From the NCBI GenBank assembly GCA_963786975.1, contig CAWBBE010000010.1, positions 455,826 to 519,825 of the forward strand: a DNA stretch of 64,000 bases, in the 5' to 3' direction. Below, in pieces: positions 1 to 8,628 of this stretch. Made by a program: the position numbers and the translations under genes. The notes beneath the pieces are model-generated. The model did no database searches, was not told the origin of the DNA, and saw nothing but the letters and a program-made list of their open reading frames with translations. Numbering within the stretch: position 1 is the first letter of the stretch; each line of letters begins with the position of its first letter. Source of the DNA: Palsa-506 sp963786975. Lineage in GTDB: Bacteria > Actinomycetota > Actinomycetes > Streptosporangiales > Streptosporangiaceae.

Positions 1-2
1 CC

Positions 3-1109
3 CTGGCGCACCGGATCGGGCGGCCCTTTCTGGAGATCACCGGCCTGGCGCACTGGGCGCAGCTGGTGAGCTGGTGGTCGTTCCCGCTGGGGACGCAGCG
101 GGGGATGCAGGCGATCGAGCTGGCCGAGCGCCATGGCTGGACTGATGAGCCGGTCGCCGGTGTGGCCTATATAGCGGTCGGCATGGCGATGGTCGCCCGG
201 GGACGGCTCGACGAAGGAGAGCGGTCGCTTGAGCGTGCCGAGCGTACCGTCCGGGCCGAGGTCGAACCGGCGGCCGGGATGAGGCTCCACTACGCCCGCG
301 GGTTGCTTGAGTTCCTGCGCGGCCGTTATGACACCGCGCTGGCCGCTTTCCGGACGGCCGATCGGCTGGCCAAGGTGCTCGTTACCGAGCACGCGCTTGC
401 TCGGCGGCTGCGGTCACACATGCTGCAAACGCTGGTGCGGACGGGCAAAGCGCAGTCCGTCGAACAGGCCCTCGCCGGGATGGGTGAGCAGGAGCGTGAC
501 CAGGGGGAAATGCGCAACGCCATGGCGGTCCTGCGGTTCGCCCAGGACGATCCGGAGGCGGCGACGCTCGCGCTCGCGCCGGTCATCGACGGCTCCGCGG
601 CGCTGGTAAACGCCCACCTCTGGGAAGTTCAGGCCTGGCTGCTTGAGGCGATCGCCCGCGACGCGCTCCGCGACGCAGGCGCCGCCAGGCGCGCCCTCGA
701 GCATGCCCTCGATCTCGCCGCACCGGAAGACCTGATCTTCCCGTTCCTGTTCAACCCCGCGCCGGGACTGCTCGAGCGCCACCGCCGGCTGGGCACCGCT
801 CACGCCACCCTGATCTCCGAGATCCTCAACGTGCTGGCTGGGCGGAAGCCTGCGGGGCCGGCCGGCCACGAGAGGGCCGGGGAGCGGGGGTTGCGCGAGC
901 CGCTCAGCCAAAGCGAGATCCGTGTCTTGCACTACCTGCCGACCAAGCTCTCCGCGCCCGAGATCGCCGACCAGCTCTACCTGTCGGTGAACACCGTCAA
1001 GACCCACATGCGCCACGTCTACGACAAGCTCGGCGTGCACCGTCGCCACGAGGCGATGGAGAAGGCCCGCGCCCTAGGCCTGCTCGCACCGTCCCCGCGA
1101 AGGTCCTGA
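3..1109 (+). CDS. LuxR-family regulator, C-terminal part (enters from left edge)
   Basis: The reading frame is open to the left edge of the window, so only the C-terminal part of a larger regulator is present; an internal ATG at 66 is not a convincing start. The visible part is helical and TPR-like, as in the MalT-type sensor/STAND regulators. It ends in a LuxR-type helix-turn-helix: the LSQSEIRVLHYL start, the APEIADQLYLSVNTVKTHM recognition region and KLGVHRR are all recognisable. By family knowledge it should be a ligand- or partner-controlled transcription activator. Its target is unknown, and the next gene downstream on the same strand is a pseudogene. Confidence 0.85.
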   Translation: MAHRIGRPFLEITGLAHWAQLVSWWSFPLGTQRGMQAIELAERHGWTDEPVAGVAYIAVGMAMVARGRLDEGERSLERAERTVRAEVEPAAGMRLHYARGLLEFLRGRYDTALAAFRTADRLAKVLVTEHALARRLRSHMLQTLVRTGKAQSVEQALAGMGEQERDQGEMRNAMAVLRFAQDDPEAATLALAPVIDGSAALVNAHLWEVQAWLLEAIARDALRDAGAARRALEHALDLAAPEDLIFPFLFNPAPGLLERHRRLGTAHATLISEILNVLAGRKPAGPAGHERAGERGLREPLSQSEIRVLHYLPTKLSAPEIADQLYLSVNTVKTHMRHVYDKLGVHRRHEAMEKARALGLLAPSPRRS

Positions 1110-1325
1110 CCACCGCGGGGCGTCCCTAGCGCCGCCCGGCCTGGCGAGCCCGGATCAGGCCGGTGGCCGCCGCCGGCGATCACGCGCGGATCCGTTATGG
1201 ACGCTTCGGCCGGCGCAGTGAAGCGGGCACCGACGCGAATCACCCAGCCGTGTGACGCCCGCTCACCCTGCCCGGCGTGAACCTCGATGCTGTCTGGAGG
1301 CACGCTAACCGGAAGGAAGACAGCA

Positions 1326-1978
1326 ATGCGGACGGTGACGCTGGGAGCCACCCGGCTGGAGCTGACCCCGCTCGCGAACGGCACATGGCAGTTCGGCGGC
1401 GACTGGGGCCCGGTGGTGATCGCCACCAAGGGCGGCCTGCGGATGGACGGCGAGAACCTCGTCCGCGACGCCAGGCCGGCGTGGCCGCGCAAGGGCGCCG
1501 GGGCGAGCCGGGGCGCGCTGGGTTCCGACTACATCGGCGTGTACCAATCCGCCATCCCGCCCCGCCAGTCTCGCCTGCCGAACCGGCCCGACCGGCCCAG
1601 CCGGCCCAGCCGGTCTAACCCGGTGATCATGAAGTTCAACGGGTCAGATGCCGTTGAACTTCATGATCACCGGGTTGGCGGGGAGCCTGAGGCGGGATGG
1701 CAGCGCGCCGGGCGGGCCGCCGGGCAAGGCGGGCGCCGGGCAAGGCGGGCGCCCGGCCGGACGGGCGCCGGGCCGGGCGGTTGCCGCCGCTGCCCGGGCA
1801 GCGCGAAGGTGCACTGGCCCGACCAGGTCGCCATCGTCGGCGCCCGCACCCCGGTCCATCTGGCTGAAAGCCTCGCGCCCTCGACCCGGCCCTCAGCCAA
1901 GCCGACCTGGCCGAGATTGACCACATCATGGCCGCTGCCGTACCGATCGGCGGCCTCGTCCCAGAAGGAATGTCATGA
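1326..1978 (+). pseudogene. aldo/keto reductase remnant, with deletions and frameshift
   Basis: The first residues (MRTVTLGATRLELTPLANG, then TWQFGGDWGP) are the N terminus of an actinobacterial aldo/keto reductase, preceded by a GGAAGGAAG ribosome site. The text then jumps to an internal segment (VVIATKGGLRMDG, LGSDYIGVYQ), so the catalytic Asp/Tyr region is missing. After unrelated GC-rich sequence containing a perfect inverted repeat, the family C terminus reappears (VAIVGARTPVHLAESL). A frameshift near 1880 leads into DLAEIDHIMAAAVPIGG. The remnant's stop overlaps the next gene's start (ATGA at 1975), suggesting the two were once an operon. Confidence 0.75.
1617..1676. repeat. 26-bp perfect inverted repeat with 8-base loop
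   Basis: Arms 1617-1642 and 1651-1676 are exact reverse complements, with loop 1643-1650. Arm cores contain TGATCATGAAGTTCAACGG. The repeat lies inside the aldo/keto reductase remnant, is AT-richer than its surroundings and has no T-run after it. It could be a small palindromic mobile element or a hairpin terminator left by an insertion. Confidence 0.7.
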
Positions 1979-2898
1979 CCACCACCCAGCTCGCAGCACG
2001 GCAGACCACACCTGCTCACCCCGGCCACGGCGACGAGGCGGCTACCCGGGCCATCGCGTTTCTCGGTGCCGGGCGAATGGGCGGCCCGATGGCGGCCAAT
2101 CTGGCCCGGGCCGGCTTCGACGTGCGTGCGTGGGACCGGACCACCAGCCGCGCCGCTGCCCTCACTAAGGACGGCGCAGCCGTGGCCGGCAGCCCGGCGG
2201 ATGCCGTCAAGGGCGCCGGGATCGTCATCACCATGCTGGCCGACGGGCCGGCGACCGAGCAGCTGCGGAACGACCCGGCCGGGTTCCAGGTCGCGGGCCC
2301 AGGCGTGATCTGGGTGCAGATGGCCACCGTCGGAATGCAGTGGACGCAGCGGTTCGCCGGCACCGCCGCCGCGCACGGGATGGTGTTCGTGGATGCCCCG
2401 GTGTCCGGCAGCGAGGGACCGGCCCGGGCCGGGCAGCTGACCATCCTGGTCAGCGGCCCTGATTGGCTTCAGCACGTGCTCGCCCCGGTGTTCGCCGCGC
2501 TCGGCCGGGCCACCGTCTGGCTGGGCCCGGCCGGCCACGGCACTAGGGCCAAGCTGGTGCTCAACAACTGGCTCGCCGACCTCGCCGAGACCACCGCGGA
2601 AACCCTGACCTTCGCCCGCCAGCTCGGCCTCGACCCGGCTGTGATCGTGGACCTGCTGGAGTCGACCCCACTCGGGTCTCCGTACGCGGTGCAAAAGGCC
2701 CGCGCCATGCTGACCGGCGACCTCACTCCCGCGTTCGCGCTCAAACACGCACTCAAAGACGCCGAGCTCGCGGCGCAGGCGGCGCAGGCGAGCGGCACCA
2801 GGCTCACGCTCACCGATGCGCTGCTGCCGCGCTGGCGGCACGCTGCCACCAGCGGGCACGCCGACGACGACATCGCCGCCATCTACGCCACCAGCTGA
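1975..2898 (+). CDS. NAD(P)-dependent oxidoreductase, 3-hydroxyisobutyrate dehydrogenase-like
   Basis: This 307-residue protein has the beta-hydroxyacid dehydrogenase layout. A Rossmann dinucleotide motif GAGRMGGPMA lies at residues 31-40, the substrate motif DAPVSGSEGPARAG is in the middle, and the family's catalytic lysine region reads GHGTRAKLVLNN (Lys193). An all-helical C-terminal domain follows. The length is normal for the family. These cytosolic enzymes oxidise or reduce 3-hydroxy acids, or in some branches imines or glyoxylate, with NAD(P). The substrate cannot be told from sequence. The start overlaps the decayed aldo/keto reductase stop, so it probably lost its operon partner. Confidence 0.85.
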   Translation: MTTTQLAARQTTPAHPGHGDEAATRAIAFLGAGRMGGPMAANLARAGFDVRAWDRTTSRAAALTKDGAAVAGSPADAVKGAGIVITMLADGPATEQLRNDPAGFQVAGPGVIWVQMATVGMQWTQRFAGTAAAHGMVFVDAPVSGSEGPARAGQLTILVSGPDWLQHVLAPVFAALGRATVWLGPAGHGTRAKLVLNNWLADLAETTAETLTFARQLGLDPAVIVDLLESTPLGSPYAVQKARAMLTGDLTPAFALKHALKDAELAAQAAQASGTRLTLTDALLPRWRHAATSGHADDDIAAIYATS

Positions 2899-3103
2899 CA
2901 GGCCGGACACGGACAGGACCCGCAGCCATGACCGTACAAGCAGGCCCGGCTGGGCCGTGCGAGCTGGAAGCGGAGCACGGCGCCCCTTCCAGGACGCGGT
3001 CATGTTCGCAGCCAATTTCGCGCCCGCCGGGGCATGCCAGTGCGTGCGCCGACCCGGCACAGGCAGCTAACCCAGGCCACATCACAGCAACGGAGATGGC
3101 CCC

Positions 3104-3589
3104 ATGCTAGATACCGGATTTCCCCAGGCAGACGCCGGGAACGACTTCCTGCGGGCCAGGCAGCGCCATTTCCTGGCCACGCTGACCCGCCGGCTGCGCC
3201 GCCAGCCGCATGACAGCGACCGCCTTCTGGTGCTCGACCAGGTGATTGGCCAGCTCGGCTGGCGCGGTGAGCGGCACCTGGGCCTGCAAACGATAACGCT
3301 GGACACCATCGCCGGCACGGTCGACTCGCTGCGCAACTTCGACCGGCACTTCCGGCCCACCTCCAACCGGGTGCGGGAACGTTGGGAGCAGTTGGCGCTG
3401 GCCGAGCGGCGCGGTGCCGGGATCCCGCCGATCGAGGTCTACCGGGTCGGCGGCCTGCACTTCGTCAGTGACGGCCATCACCGGGTATCGATAGCCGCGG
3501 CGACCGGCCAGCAGGCAATCGATGCCTACGTGACCGAGATACTCACCGCCTTGCCGCCCACGGGACCAACGCGGCCGCTGGCGGCCTGA
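3104..3589 (+). CDS. stand-alone ParB/sulfiredoxin-fold protein
   Basis: The product is 161 residues long and carries a small ParB/Srx-like domain. Its hallmark is the SDGHHRVSIA motif near residue 124, preceded by FDRHFRPTSNRVRERW and PPIEVYRVGG. There is no helix-turn-helix as in chromosome-partitioning ParB, so a role in segregation is unlikely. Single-domain ParB-fold proteins can bind nucleotides or act on DNA, but this one's role is unknown. A paralogue with the same motifs lies at 52240-52755. An AACGGAGATGG ribosome site precedes the ATG. Confidence 0.75.
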   Translation: MLDTGFPQADAGNDFLRARQRHFLATLTRRLRRQPHDSDRLLVLDQVIGQLGWRGERHLGLQTITLDTIAGTVDSLRNFDRHFRPTSNRVRERWEQLALAERRGAGIPPIEVYRVGGLHFVSDGHHRVSIAAATGQQAIDAYVTEILTALPPTGPTRPLAA

Positions 3590-3903
3590 CCTTCCGGCGG
3601 TACTGTCCCAGCCCGGACAATAGCCACCTCTCGGGTGCCCAGCGCAGGCCAAGCGGGAGCTGCCCGACGGAACCGGGCACTCCGCATCCTCACCACGGTG
3701 ACCGGCCCGCCGGCATCGGCAACGCGCCGGCCGGAACCCGGTACGGCTACGGCTGGACCGCTCCGGAAAGCCACTGGGATTCCCCGCCCACCAGCGGAAT
3801 CCGGGTCGTGATCGGGCCACGTGAGCGGCGCGCAGATCTAGGCTGGGGCGCGCCGGCCCCGCAAATCCCGGGACATGTCCGGTAAGCGACTTACTGTGGA
3901 TGT
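3590..3903. other. 314-base intergenic stretch, no gene seen
   Basis: No reading frame here has recognisable protein motifs, and no RNA gene or clear hairpin is visible. The last bases before 3904 probably carry the promoter of the HNH gene, but no convincing -35/-10 pair stands out. Confidence 0.5.
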
Positions 3904-4521
3904 ATGACCGTTCTTGTCAGGCCGCCGCGGGCTAGGCGGCGAGCGGCCGTCGGCCTACGGGCGGGGGAGCGGGATCAGCTCGGCCGGATTCCGCGGGATC
4001 TGTGGGCGGCCCTGGCGCAGGACGAGGAGGCCCGGGGGAGGTACTACAGCAAGGTCTACTGGCGCGGGCCCGGGCGATGCGCGTATTTCCTCGGCGCCTT
4101 GTCGTCGGGCGGTTACGGGCGGTTCCGGGCCGGGACCCGCCGGGCAGCGGCGGGCCGGCCGGGGAGCCTGGTCGTCCCGGCGCATGTCTATGGCTACGTG
4201 CTCAGCCGGGGAGTACCTGCGCCGGATCCGGTGACCGGCCGCCTGCCGGTGATCCGGCACCGGTGCGACGAGCCCGGCTGCCAGGCTGCCGGGCACCTGG
4301 CCGCCGGGTCGTCGGCGGAGAATTCCCGCGACTACGTTGCCCGGCACCGGGACCCGTACTCACCGCTGAGCGATCGCCGCGGCCCGCGCGGCCGGGCAGT
4401 GGCGATCCGGGACGCGATCCTGGCCGCGCTCGCTGAAGGAGCCAGCCTCGGGGAGATCGAGGCAGTCATCGAGGTGGCGTCCGCGGCCGGTATCCCCGGC
4501 GGCCAGCAGGCGCTGTTCTGA
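3904..4521 (+). CDS. HNH endonuclease-like protein
   Basis: The 205-residue product has the compact HNH arrangement of phage and homing-type nucleases. His119, Cys121, Cys126, His131 and Asn140 lie in the pattern HRCDEPGCQAAGHLAAGSS. The two Cys may help bind a metal, and the His/Asn positions match the catalytic HNH core. The C terminus is a helical segment that could contact DNA. The start ATG follows an unremarkable leader. The gene sits directly beside a tRNA-Gly 3' fragment, so it may be cargo of an old integrated element lying to the left. Its DNA target is unknown. Confidence 0.65.
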   Translation: MTVLVRPPRARRRAAVGLRAGERDQLGRIPRDLWAALAQDEEARGRYYSKVYWRGPGRCAYFLGALSSGGYGRFRAGTRRAAAGRPGSLVVPAHVYGYVLSRGVPAPDPVTGRLPVIRHRCDEPGCQAAGHLAAGSSAENSRDYVARHRDPYSPLSDRRGPRGRAVAIRDAILAALAEGASLGEIEAVIEVASAAGIPGGQQALF

Positions 4522-4527
4522 GCCATC

Positions 4528-4554
4528 CGCGCCGGGCCGGCCATTGCCGGCGCG
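4528..4554 (+). terminator. short hairpin after the HNH gene
   Basis: CGCGCCGG (4528-4535) pairs with CCGGCGCG (4547-4554) around an 11-base loop, seven bases after the HNH stop. It has no T-run, so this is a weak candidate terminator. Confidence 0.4.
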
Positions 4555-4650
4555 AACGGCAACCGCTCGCAAGGGCCCGGCGAGTACCCGGCCCGTCATG
4601 GCTGACCTGTTCGGCATCTCACCCAATACCATCGCCACCGCCGAGCCGGA

Positions 4651-4694
4651 TTCCCGAGCTGATAGGGCGAGTTCGATTCTCGTCACCCGCTCCA
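4651..4694 (+). other. tRNA-Gly(CCC) 3' half, likely attachment-site scar
   Basis: Positions 4651-4657 match an anticodon loop with CCC, followed by the 3' anticodon stem. The T-arm is at 4667-4683 (GCGAG, TTCGATT loop, CTCGT), then the acceptor strand CACCCGC, discriminator T and CCA. The expected 5' half (GCGGGTG and D-arm) is absent upstream, so this cannot be a working tRNA. Integrases commonly duplicate exactly this portion of a tRNA gene. By that model the foreign element lies to the left of 4651 and the native downstream flank, with its terminator, lies to the right. Confidence 0.7.
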
Positions 4695-4699
4695 CCACG

Positions 4700-4738
4700 A
4701 AGGCCCAGGCCAGGGTTGGAATCCCGGGCCTGGGCCTT
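4700..4738. terminator. strong hairpin downstream of the tRNA-Gly fragment
   Basis: AAGGCCCAGGCC (4700-4711) pairs with GGCCTGGGCCTT (4727-4738), and the loop can extend the stem by GGG/CCC. The spacing just after the CCA end is that of a native tRNA terminator kept with the tRNA 3' end. It is symmetrical and could also stop leftward transcripts. Confidence 0.65.
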
Positions 4739-4756
4739 GATCGTTCCGGGCTGCTC

Positions 4757-4888
4757 CTGGCCGGTGTGGGATAGCAGGGCCAGCGTGGACCGCAGTTCGC
4801 GCCAGGCCTGGTCGCCGAGTTCGCGGCGCCATCGTTCTTCAAGGCCGGCCAGCTTGCCGTGGGCGATGTCGTGGACGCGGCGGCCGGC
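4757..4888 (-). pseudogene. C-terminal remnant, possibly of a MarR-type regulator
   Basis: On the minus strand, the segment around AGRRVHDIAHGKLAGLEERW and ELGDQAWRELRSTLALL looks like the C-terminal dimerisation helix of a MarR-family repressor. No DNA-binding domain is present, and the frame has no stop of its own: it reads on through the hairpin and the tRNA-Gly scar. It is therefore a truncated piece stranded at an integration junction. The family call rests on this short helix only. Confidence 0.4.
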
Positions 4889-4931
4889 CTGGGGCGGCAA
4901 GGATGAGCGTTCCGTGCGGACGCGAGGGGAT

Positions 4932-5165
4932 ATGGTCATGTACTTCATCTGGTGGATTTTGTTCGCTGTTATCTGGATCGTGATCGCATTCTGGCCTGCC
5001 CGTGTCGCTGGCCGGAAGGGTCATAGCTTCATGGCCCGAGACCCGGGGAATCCGGGATTCCCGGGCGCTGAGCGAGGCGGGCCCGCTCGCGAATCGGCTG
5101 TCAGGGCGGTGTCTCGGGCTCCAGCGCGCTGGCCGAGGCCCGGCGGATCGTCCCCGCGCCGCTGA
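4932..5165 (+). pseudogene. truncated small membrane protein
   Basis: A GAGGGG ribosome site precedes the ATG. The first 33 residues contain one hydrophobic segment (YFIWWILFAVIWIVIAFW) and a basic loop ARVAGRKGHSF. That pattern is the first half of a common two-helix actinobacterial membrane protein. The expected second hydrophobic helix is replaced after GHSF by unrelated sequence that runs into the antisense of the next gene, so the 3' half has probably been lost. Confidence 0.4.
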
Positions 5166-5544
5166 TCAGGGCACGCCGCCACGGCGCGACGCCCTCGATC
5201 TCGGTTTCCAGCGAGAAGCTCAGGAACGTCCTGATCGCCACGATCAGCCCGAGGACGAGGACGTTGCCGAGGGTGGGCGCGACCGCGATGGTGCGCAGCA
5301 GATCGGCGGCGACCAGGATTTCCAGCCCGAGCAGCAGCGTTCCGCCGAATGCCTGGCGCAGTACCAGGTACGCCCGGGCCGGCCGGTCCGACCGCCGCAA
5401 GGTCACCGCCGCCAGCACGAACGACCATGTCACCCCGGCTACCAGGATCGCGGCTCCCAGCGCCTCGAAACCCTGGGCAACGTGATCCATCAGCTCAGTG
5501 AACGTCCCGGCCGGCGCCTCGGCAGCAACCACGGCGAGGATCAT
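5101..5544 (-). CDS. DUF1622-type membrane protein
   Basis: This 147-residue protein has three hydrophobic segments (around residues 25-47, 62-86 and 92-112). It carries the RTFLSFSLETEIEGVAPW signature after the last helix, typical of the DUF1622 family of small inner-membrane proteins. The function of the family is not known. The length matches. Its neighbours are remnants, so context says nothing about its role. Confidence 0.75.
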   Translation of the reverse strand: MILAVVAAEAPAGTFTELMDHVAQGFEALGAAILVAGVTWSFVLAAVTLRRSDRPARAYLVLRQAFGGTLLLGLEILVAADLLRTIAVAPTLGNVLVLGLIVAIRTFLSFSLETEIEGVAPWRRALISGAGTIRRASASALEPETPP

Positions 5545-5794
5545 CTGCCCCTGCCCCGCATGCCGCCCCCTCCGCTGGCCCGGCGAGCCGTCAAGCAGTC
5601 TCTCACCCGCCGTCCAGTTCCGGAGCGCCTACCAGGCCGAGACACTGCTAGCTGAATATCTCGCCTGCAGGCTCACGCCAGCGCACATCCTGGCATTGAC
5701 CGAGAAGACAGCACGACTCTGGGCCGCGGCATGTGCCTGCTGCTTATGGTCTTGCGGCGCGGCTGACACGGCCCGGCCGCTTTGCGGGCGGCGC

Positions 5795-5872
5795 TTCTAG
5801 TGGGAGTTGTTCCTGGGCGGTGACCTCCTCGGGGAGGTACTGGTAGGGGTAGTCCATTGCGTACAGGACCCG
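5795..5872 (-). pseudogene. amidohydrolase C-terminal scrap
   Basis: A short minus-strand stretch (RVLYAMDYPYQYLPEEVTAQ) resembles the conserved C-terminal region of amidohydrolase_2 enzymes, where the metal-binding Asp sits in a (M/S)D(Y/W)P motif. Nothing upstream in the same frame continues the fold. It is a small fragment in a decayed region. Confidence 0.45.
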
Positions 5873-5993
5873 GTCGGATCTCCCTCTGCCGCCAGTTGCG
5901 GCAACGGCTGGATCCCGGCCTGAATCACCGTCCCTAACGGGTCGCTGGCCAGCGCCAGCAGGTGCTCCGGGTATGGGCGAGCGGTTCGAGGTC

Positions 5994-6662
5994 TCACGGA
6001 CGGCGGTACGGCTGGCCGATGAGGCAGTCGTCGAGCTGTCCGTCGATGGCGGTGCGGTCGGCGCTGGGCCGGCCGGCGATGATGACGAGTTCGGTGCCGG
6101 GGGGCCTGGCCCACTCGTCGAACCGGTGAACCTCGCCTCGTTGCCCGACCGCCTGGAGCAGGTATCGGTGGTCCGGATCGCGGGCGCTGTGCACGAACCC
6201 TTGATCCGGTAGACGGAGCGGGGGAGAAGCCGGATCGACGCCAGGAGCGCGTCGGCGTCGACGGCGCCGTCGCGGGTGTAGGTCCAGTGCTCGAAGGCGC
6301 CGGGCCAGTGGCAATGGCCGTCGTGGTTTCCATGGGCGGCGGTCGCCGCGGTTTCGGCCTGCCCGATGCCGAGCAGCACCTGGAAGGGCACCTGTGCGTG
6401 GGTGGTCTCGATGATGCGGACCGCGGGAAGACGGTCGTGCACGAAGCTGCGGACGGCGTCGACCTGCGCCCGCTGGGCGAGGTCGATCTTGTTGAGCGAT
6501 GCGCAGGCCGTGGGCCTCGGACAGGATCCGGTTGACCAGCGTGGTCTCTCCCGCGCCGAGAAACCCGGTCAGCACGGTGACGGGCGTCGCTCCCGCCGCG
6601 TCAGCGGGCTCTGCCGGTGCCAGCAGCCAGTCGAGATCCTCGACCAGGTCACAGCCGGTCAC
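5994..6662 (-). pseudogene. CobW/COG0523 GTPase remnant with frameshifts
   Basis: The N terminus has the COG0523 metal-chaperone P-loop, but reads TGFLGAGETTLVNRIL: the essential Lys of GxxxxGKT is Glu. After HGLRIA the frame breaks. Family sequence returns in two different frames, including AFEHWTYTRDGAVDADALL and LPRSVYRIKG, the last being the typical C-terminal domain. The switchback pattern and the mutated P-loop show a dead gene. The family normally hands Zn or Co to target enzymes using GTP. Confidence 0.75.
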
Positions 6663-6669
6663 GGGTGGC

Positions 6670-7236
6670 TCAGGCGTCCGGGGCAGTGAGGGCGGCGAGG
6701 TTCTTCTTGTAGGCCTGCCGCTGCCGCCAGGCAGCCCCCATGCCCTGGAGCATTACGTCGGGCATGAGTTCCACCTGGACGACGAGGTCGCTCTTGACCG
6801 GCCATTCCGGCAGCAGCTGCGGGTGGTAACCGTCCGGGTAGTACTCGTCCGGATCTATCTCCTGGTCGCGGATGAACGGCTCCTGGATCTCGGCCCGGCT
6901 GGTGGGGGGATGCGGCACCACGAGCTGGCCGTCGTCGAAGTCGAACTGGGGCGCGCGGCTGTTGGGATAGTCCGGTAGCACGCCCTCGCGGACCCAGATG
7001 TCGTCCTTGGTGACGTTGACGACGACGCCGTCGGGTGCCCCGAAGTGGTACGGGCCCTTCCAGTGCTGGCGCACCTCGGCCACGGTCTCCGCGTTGATGT
7101 ACGGATCGAAAGGCATGTGCGTGGTCATGAACAGCCGCGGGTTCGCCCGCTTGGCGACGTACCCGGCCGCGTAGACCGGGGTGTGGTGCGTGTCCAGCGT
7201 GTAGCGCCCCCAGGAACGGAGGTACCCCCTGCACAC
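6670..7236 (-). pseudogene. MBL-fold metallohydrolase, C-terminal part
   Basis: The 188-residue frame starts abruptly at THHTPVYAAGYVAKRANP and continues MTTHMPFDPYINAETVAEV, HFGAPDGVVVNVTKDDIWVR and PDYPNSRAPQFDF. These match the C-terminal half of a metallo-beta-lactamase-fold family that I recall from guanitoxin-type loci. The N-terminal HxHxDH metal site is absent, so the product cannot be an active hydrolase. It directly abuts the CobW remnant. Upstream bases to 7276 show part of the family in another frame. Confidence 0.6.
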
Positions 7237-7531
7237 CCGAGCTGATCGCGCACAGCTCCGGCTGGGTCGCGAACATCGCGCTGGAACGCGCGCCGGACGA
7301 CGTCCTGGACTACTCGATGGCGCTGCTGATCTGTGACGTCCTCGACGCCGGGGCGCTGCCGTCCATGGCCACGCCGCCGATGACCCAGACGAGGTCGCCG
7401 CCAGCTACACCGGTCTCGGCCCGGCTGGTTCCGCGAGCACCTGACGCCTTTTCCGCCGTGCGCGGCGCGGACCTATCCCGGCCCGCGCACGTCTATCTCC
7501 TCGTTCGTTTCGCGTAGAAGGACTTACCGCG

Positions 7532-7834
7532 ATGGCAAGTGACAATGCGCTGCTGGAGCGTGTCCGCAAGCTCCTGGCCAAGGCCGAATCGGCCGGCGTG
7601 ACCGATCCCGAGGCCGAGGCGCTGCCGGCGAAGGCCGCTGAGCTGATGGCGCGTTATGGCATCGACCGGGCGCTGCTGGCCGCGGCCCGGCCTGCTGTTT
7701 GGCAGCGCGAGGTTCCGCTCTCGCATCTGCCGCGTGCGGCTGGCATACTGCTGGCTGCGGGGAGCGCATTGGTCCCTGGGCTGCGCTGCTTCCCCCTTGG
7801 GTGGCAGCCGAAAATAGCGATACCGACGGGCTAG
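7532..7834 (+). pseudogene. DUF2786 protein, truncated
   Basis: An N-terminal DUF2786 domain is clear: LLERVRKLLAKAESAGVTDP followed by AAELMARYGIDRALLAA. Full proteins of this family continue for 150 or more residues with a second domain. Here the frame loses family character after about residue 62 and stops at 100. It is probably a 3'-truncated gene. The ATG is preceded by AGAAGGACTTACCGCG, an acceptable ribosome site. Confidence 0.6.
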
Positions 7835-7916
7835 CTCTGGCCTGGTTGGGGTATTCGCTCTGGTCTGAGCGTCCCACGCAGACCTCACAACCTAGCAACC
7901 GGACGATGGAGACCGT

Positions 7917-8606
7917 ATGAGCAATTCCATTGTGTCTTCGCACAGGAGAGTCTCGCTGACGGCAGGTATCCTCTACTTACTCACCTTTGTGTCGCTACCA
8001 ACGCTCGCTCTGTACCACTCGGTTAAAGGCGCGAACTATGTCGTCGGCTCTGGCCCGGACACCGCCGTCATCGTGGGCGGTCTGCTGGAGATCATTGTGG
8101 CCCTGGCCGGCATCGGCACCGCCGTCGTCCTGTTCGCCGTGCTCAAGAAGCAGAACGAAGTGCTCGCGCTGGGCCTCGTCGCCTCCCGGACCCTGGAGGC
8201 TGCCACCATCTTCGTCGGTGTGGCGTTCCTCTTGTCGATCGTGACCTTGCGGAAGGCCGGTGTCGGGTCAGGCGGGCTGGTCACCAGCCATGCGCTTGTC
8301 GCCCTGTATGACCGTATCTTCCTCCTCGGGCAAAGTTTCATGCCGGCCATAGATGATGCGTTGCTGGGCTTCATGCTGTATCAGTCGCGTCTGGTACCTC
8401 GAGCCCTCTCCCGGATCGGGCTCATTGGATCGCCCATTCTCATCATCGGCTACCTCCTCGTGCTGTTTGGTGCCATTGGGCAACACAGTTCCCTGGCGGG
8501 GTTGTTCGCGCTTCCGGTTGCTTTCTTTGAGTTCGCGCTAGGTGTCTGGCTCGTGGTCAAAGGATTCAATCCGGAGGCTGTTGCCGCGCTTGAGTCCAAG
8601 GACTGA
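7917..8606 (+). CDS. DUF4386-type multi-pass membrane protein
   Basis: The 229-residue protein has six hydrophobic segments and the DUF4386 pattern: AGILYLLTFVSLPTLALY near the N terminus, then LYDRIFLLGQSFMPAIDDAL in the middle and SRIGLIGSPILIIGYLLVLF. Family members are of unknown function and often lie next to regulators. Base composition is less GC-rich than its neighbours, which may mean a different origin. A strong intrinsic terminator follows, so it is transcribed on its own. Confidence 0.75.
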   Translation: MSNSIVSSHRRVSLTAGILYLLTFVSLPTLALYHSVKGANYVVGSGPDTAVIVGGLLEIIVALAGIGTAVVLFAVLKKQNEVLALGLVASRTLEAATIFVGVAFLLSIVTLRKAGVGSGGLVTSHALVALYDRIFLLGQSFMPAIDDALLGFMLYQSRLVPRALSRIGLIGSPILIIGYLLVLFGAIGQHSSLAGLFALPVAFFEFALGVWLVVKGFNPEAVAALESKD

Positions 8607-8628
8607 CCGTCCTCAACCGCAACTCAAA

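Noticed and set aside
4360..4842. Minus-strand frame containing VTRIELALSARESG
   Set aside because: This is the well-known false translation of an antisense tRNA (here the tRNA-Gly half), not a protein.
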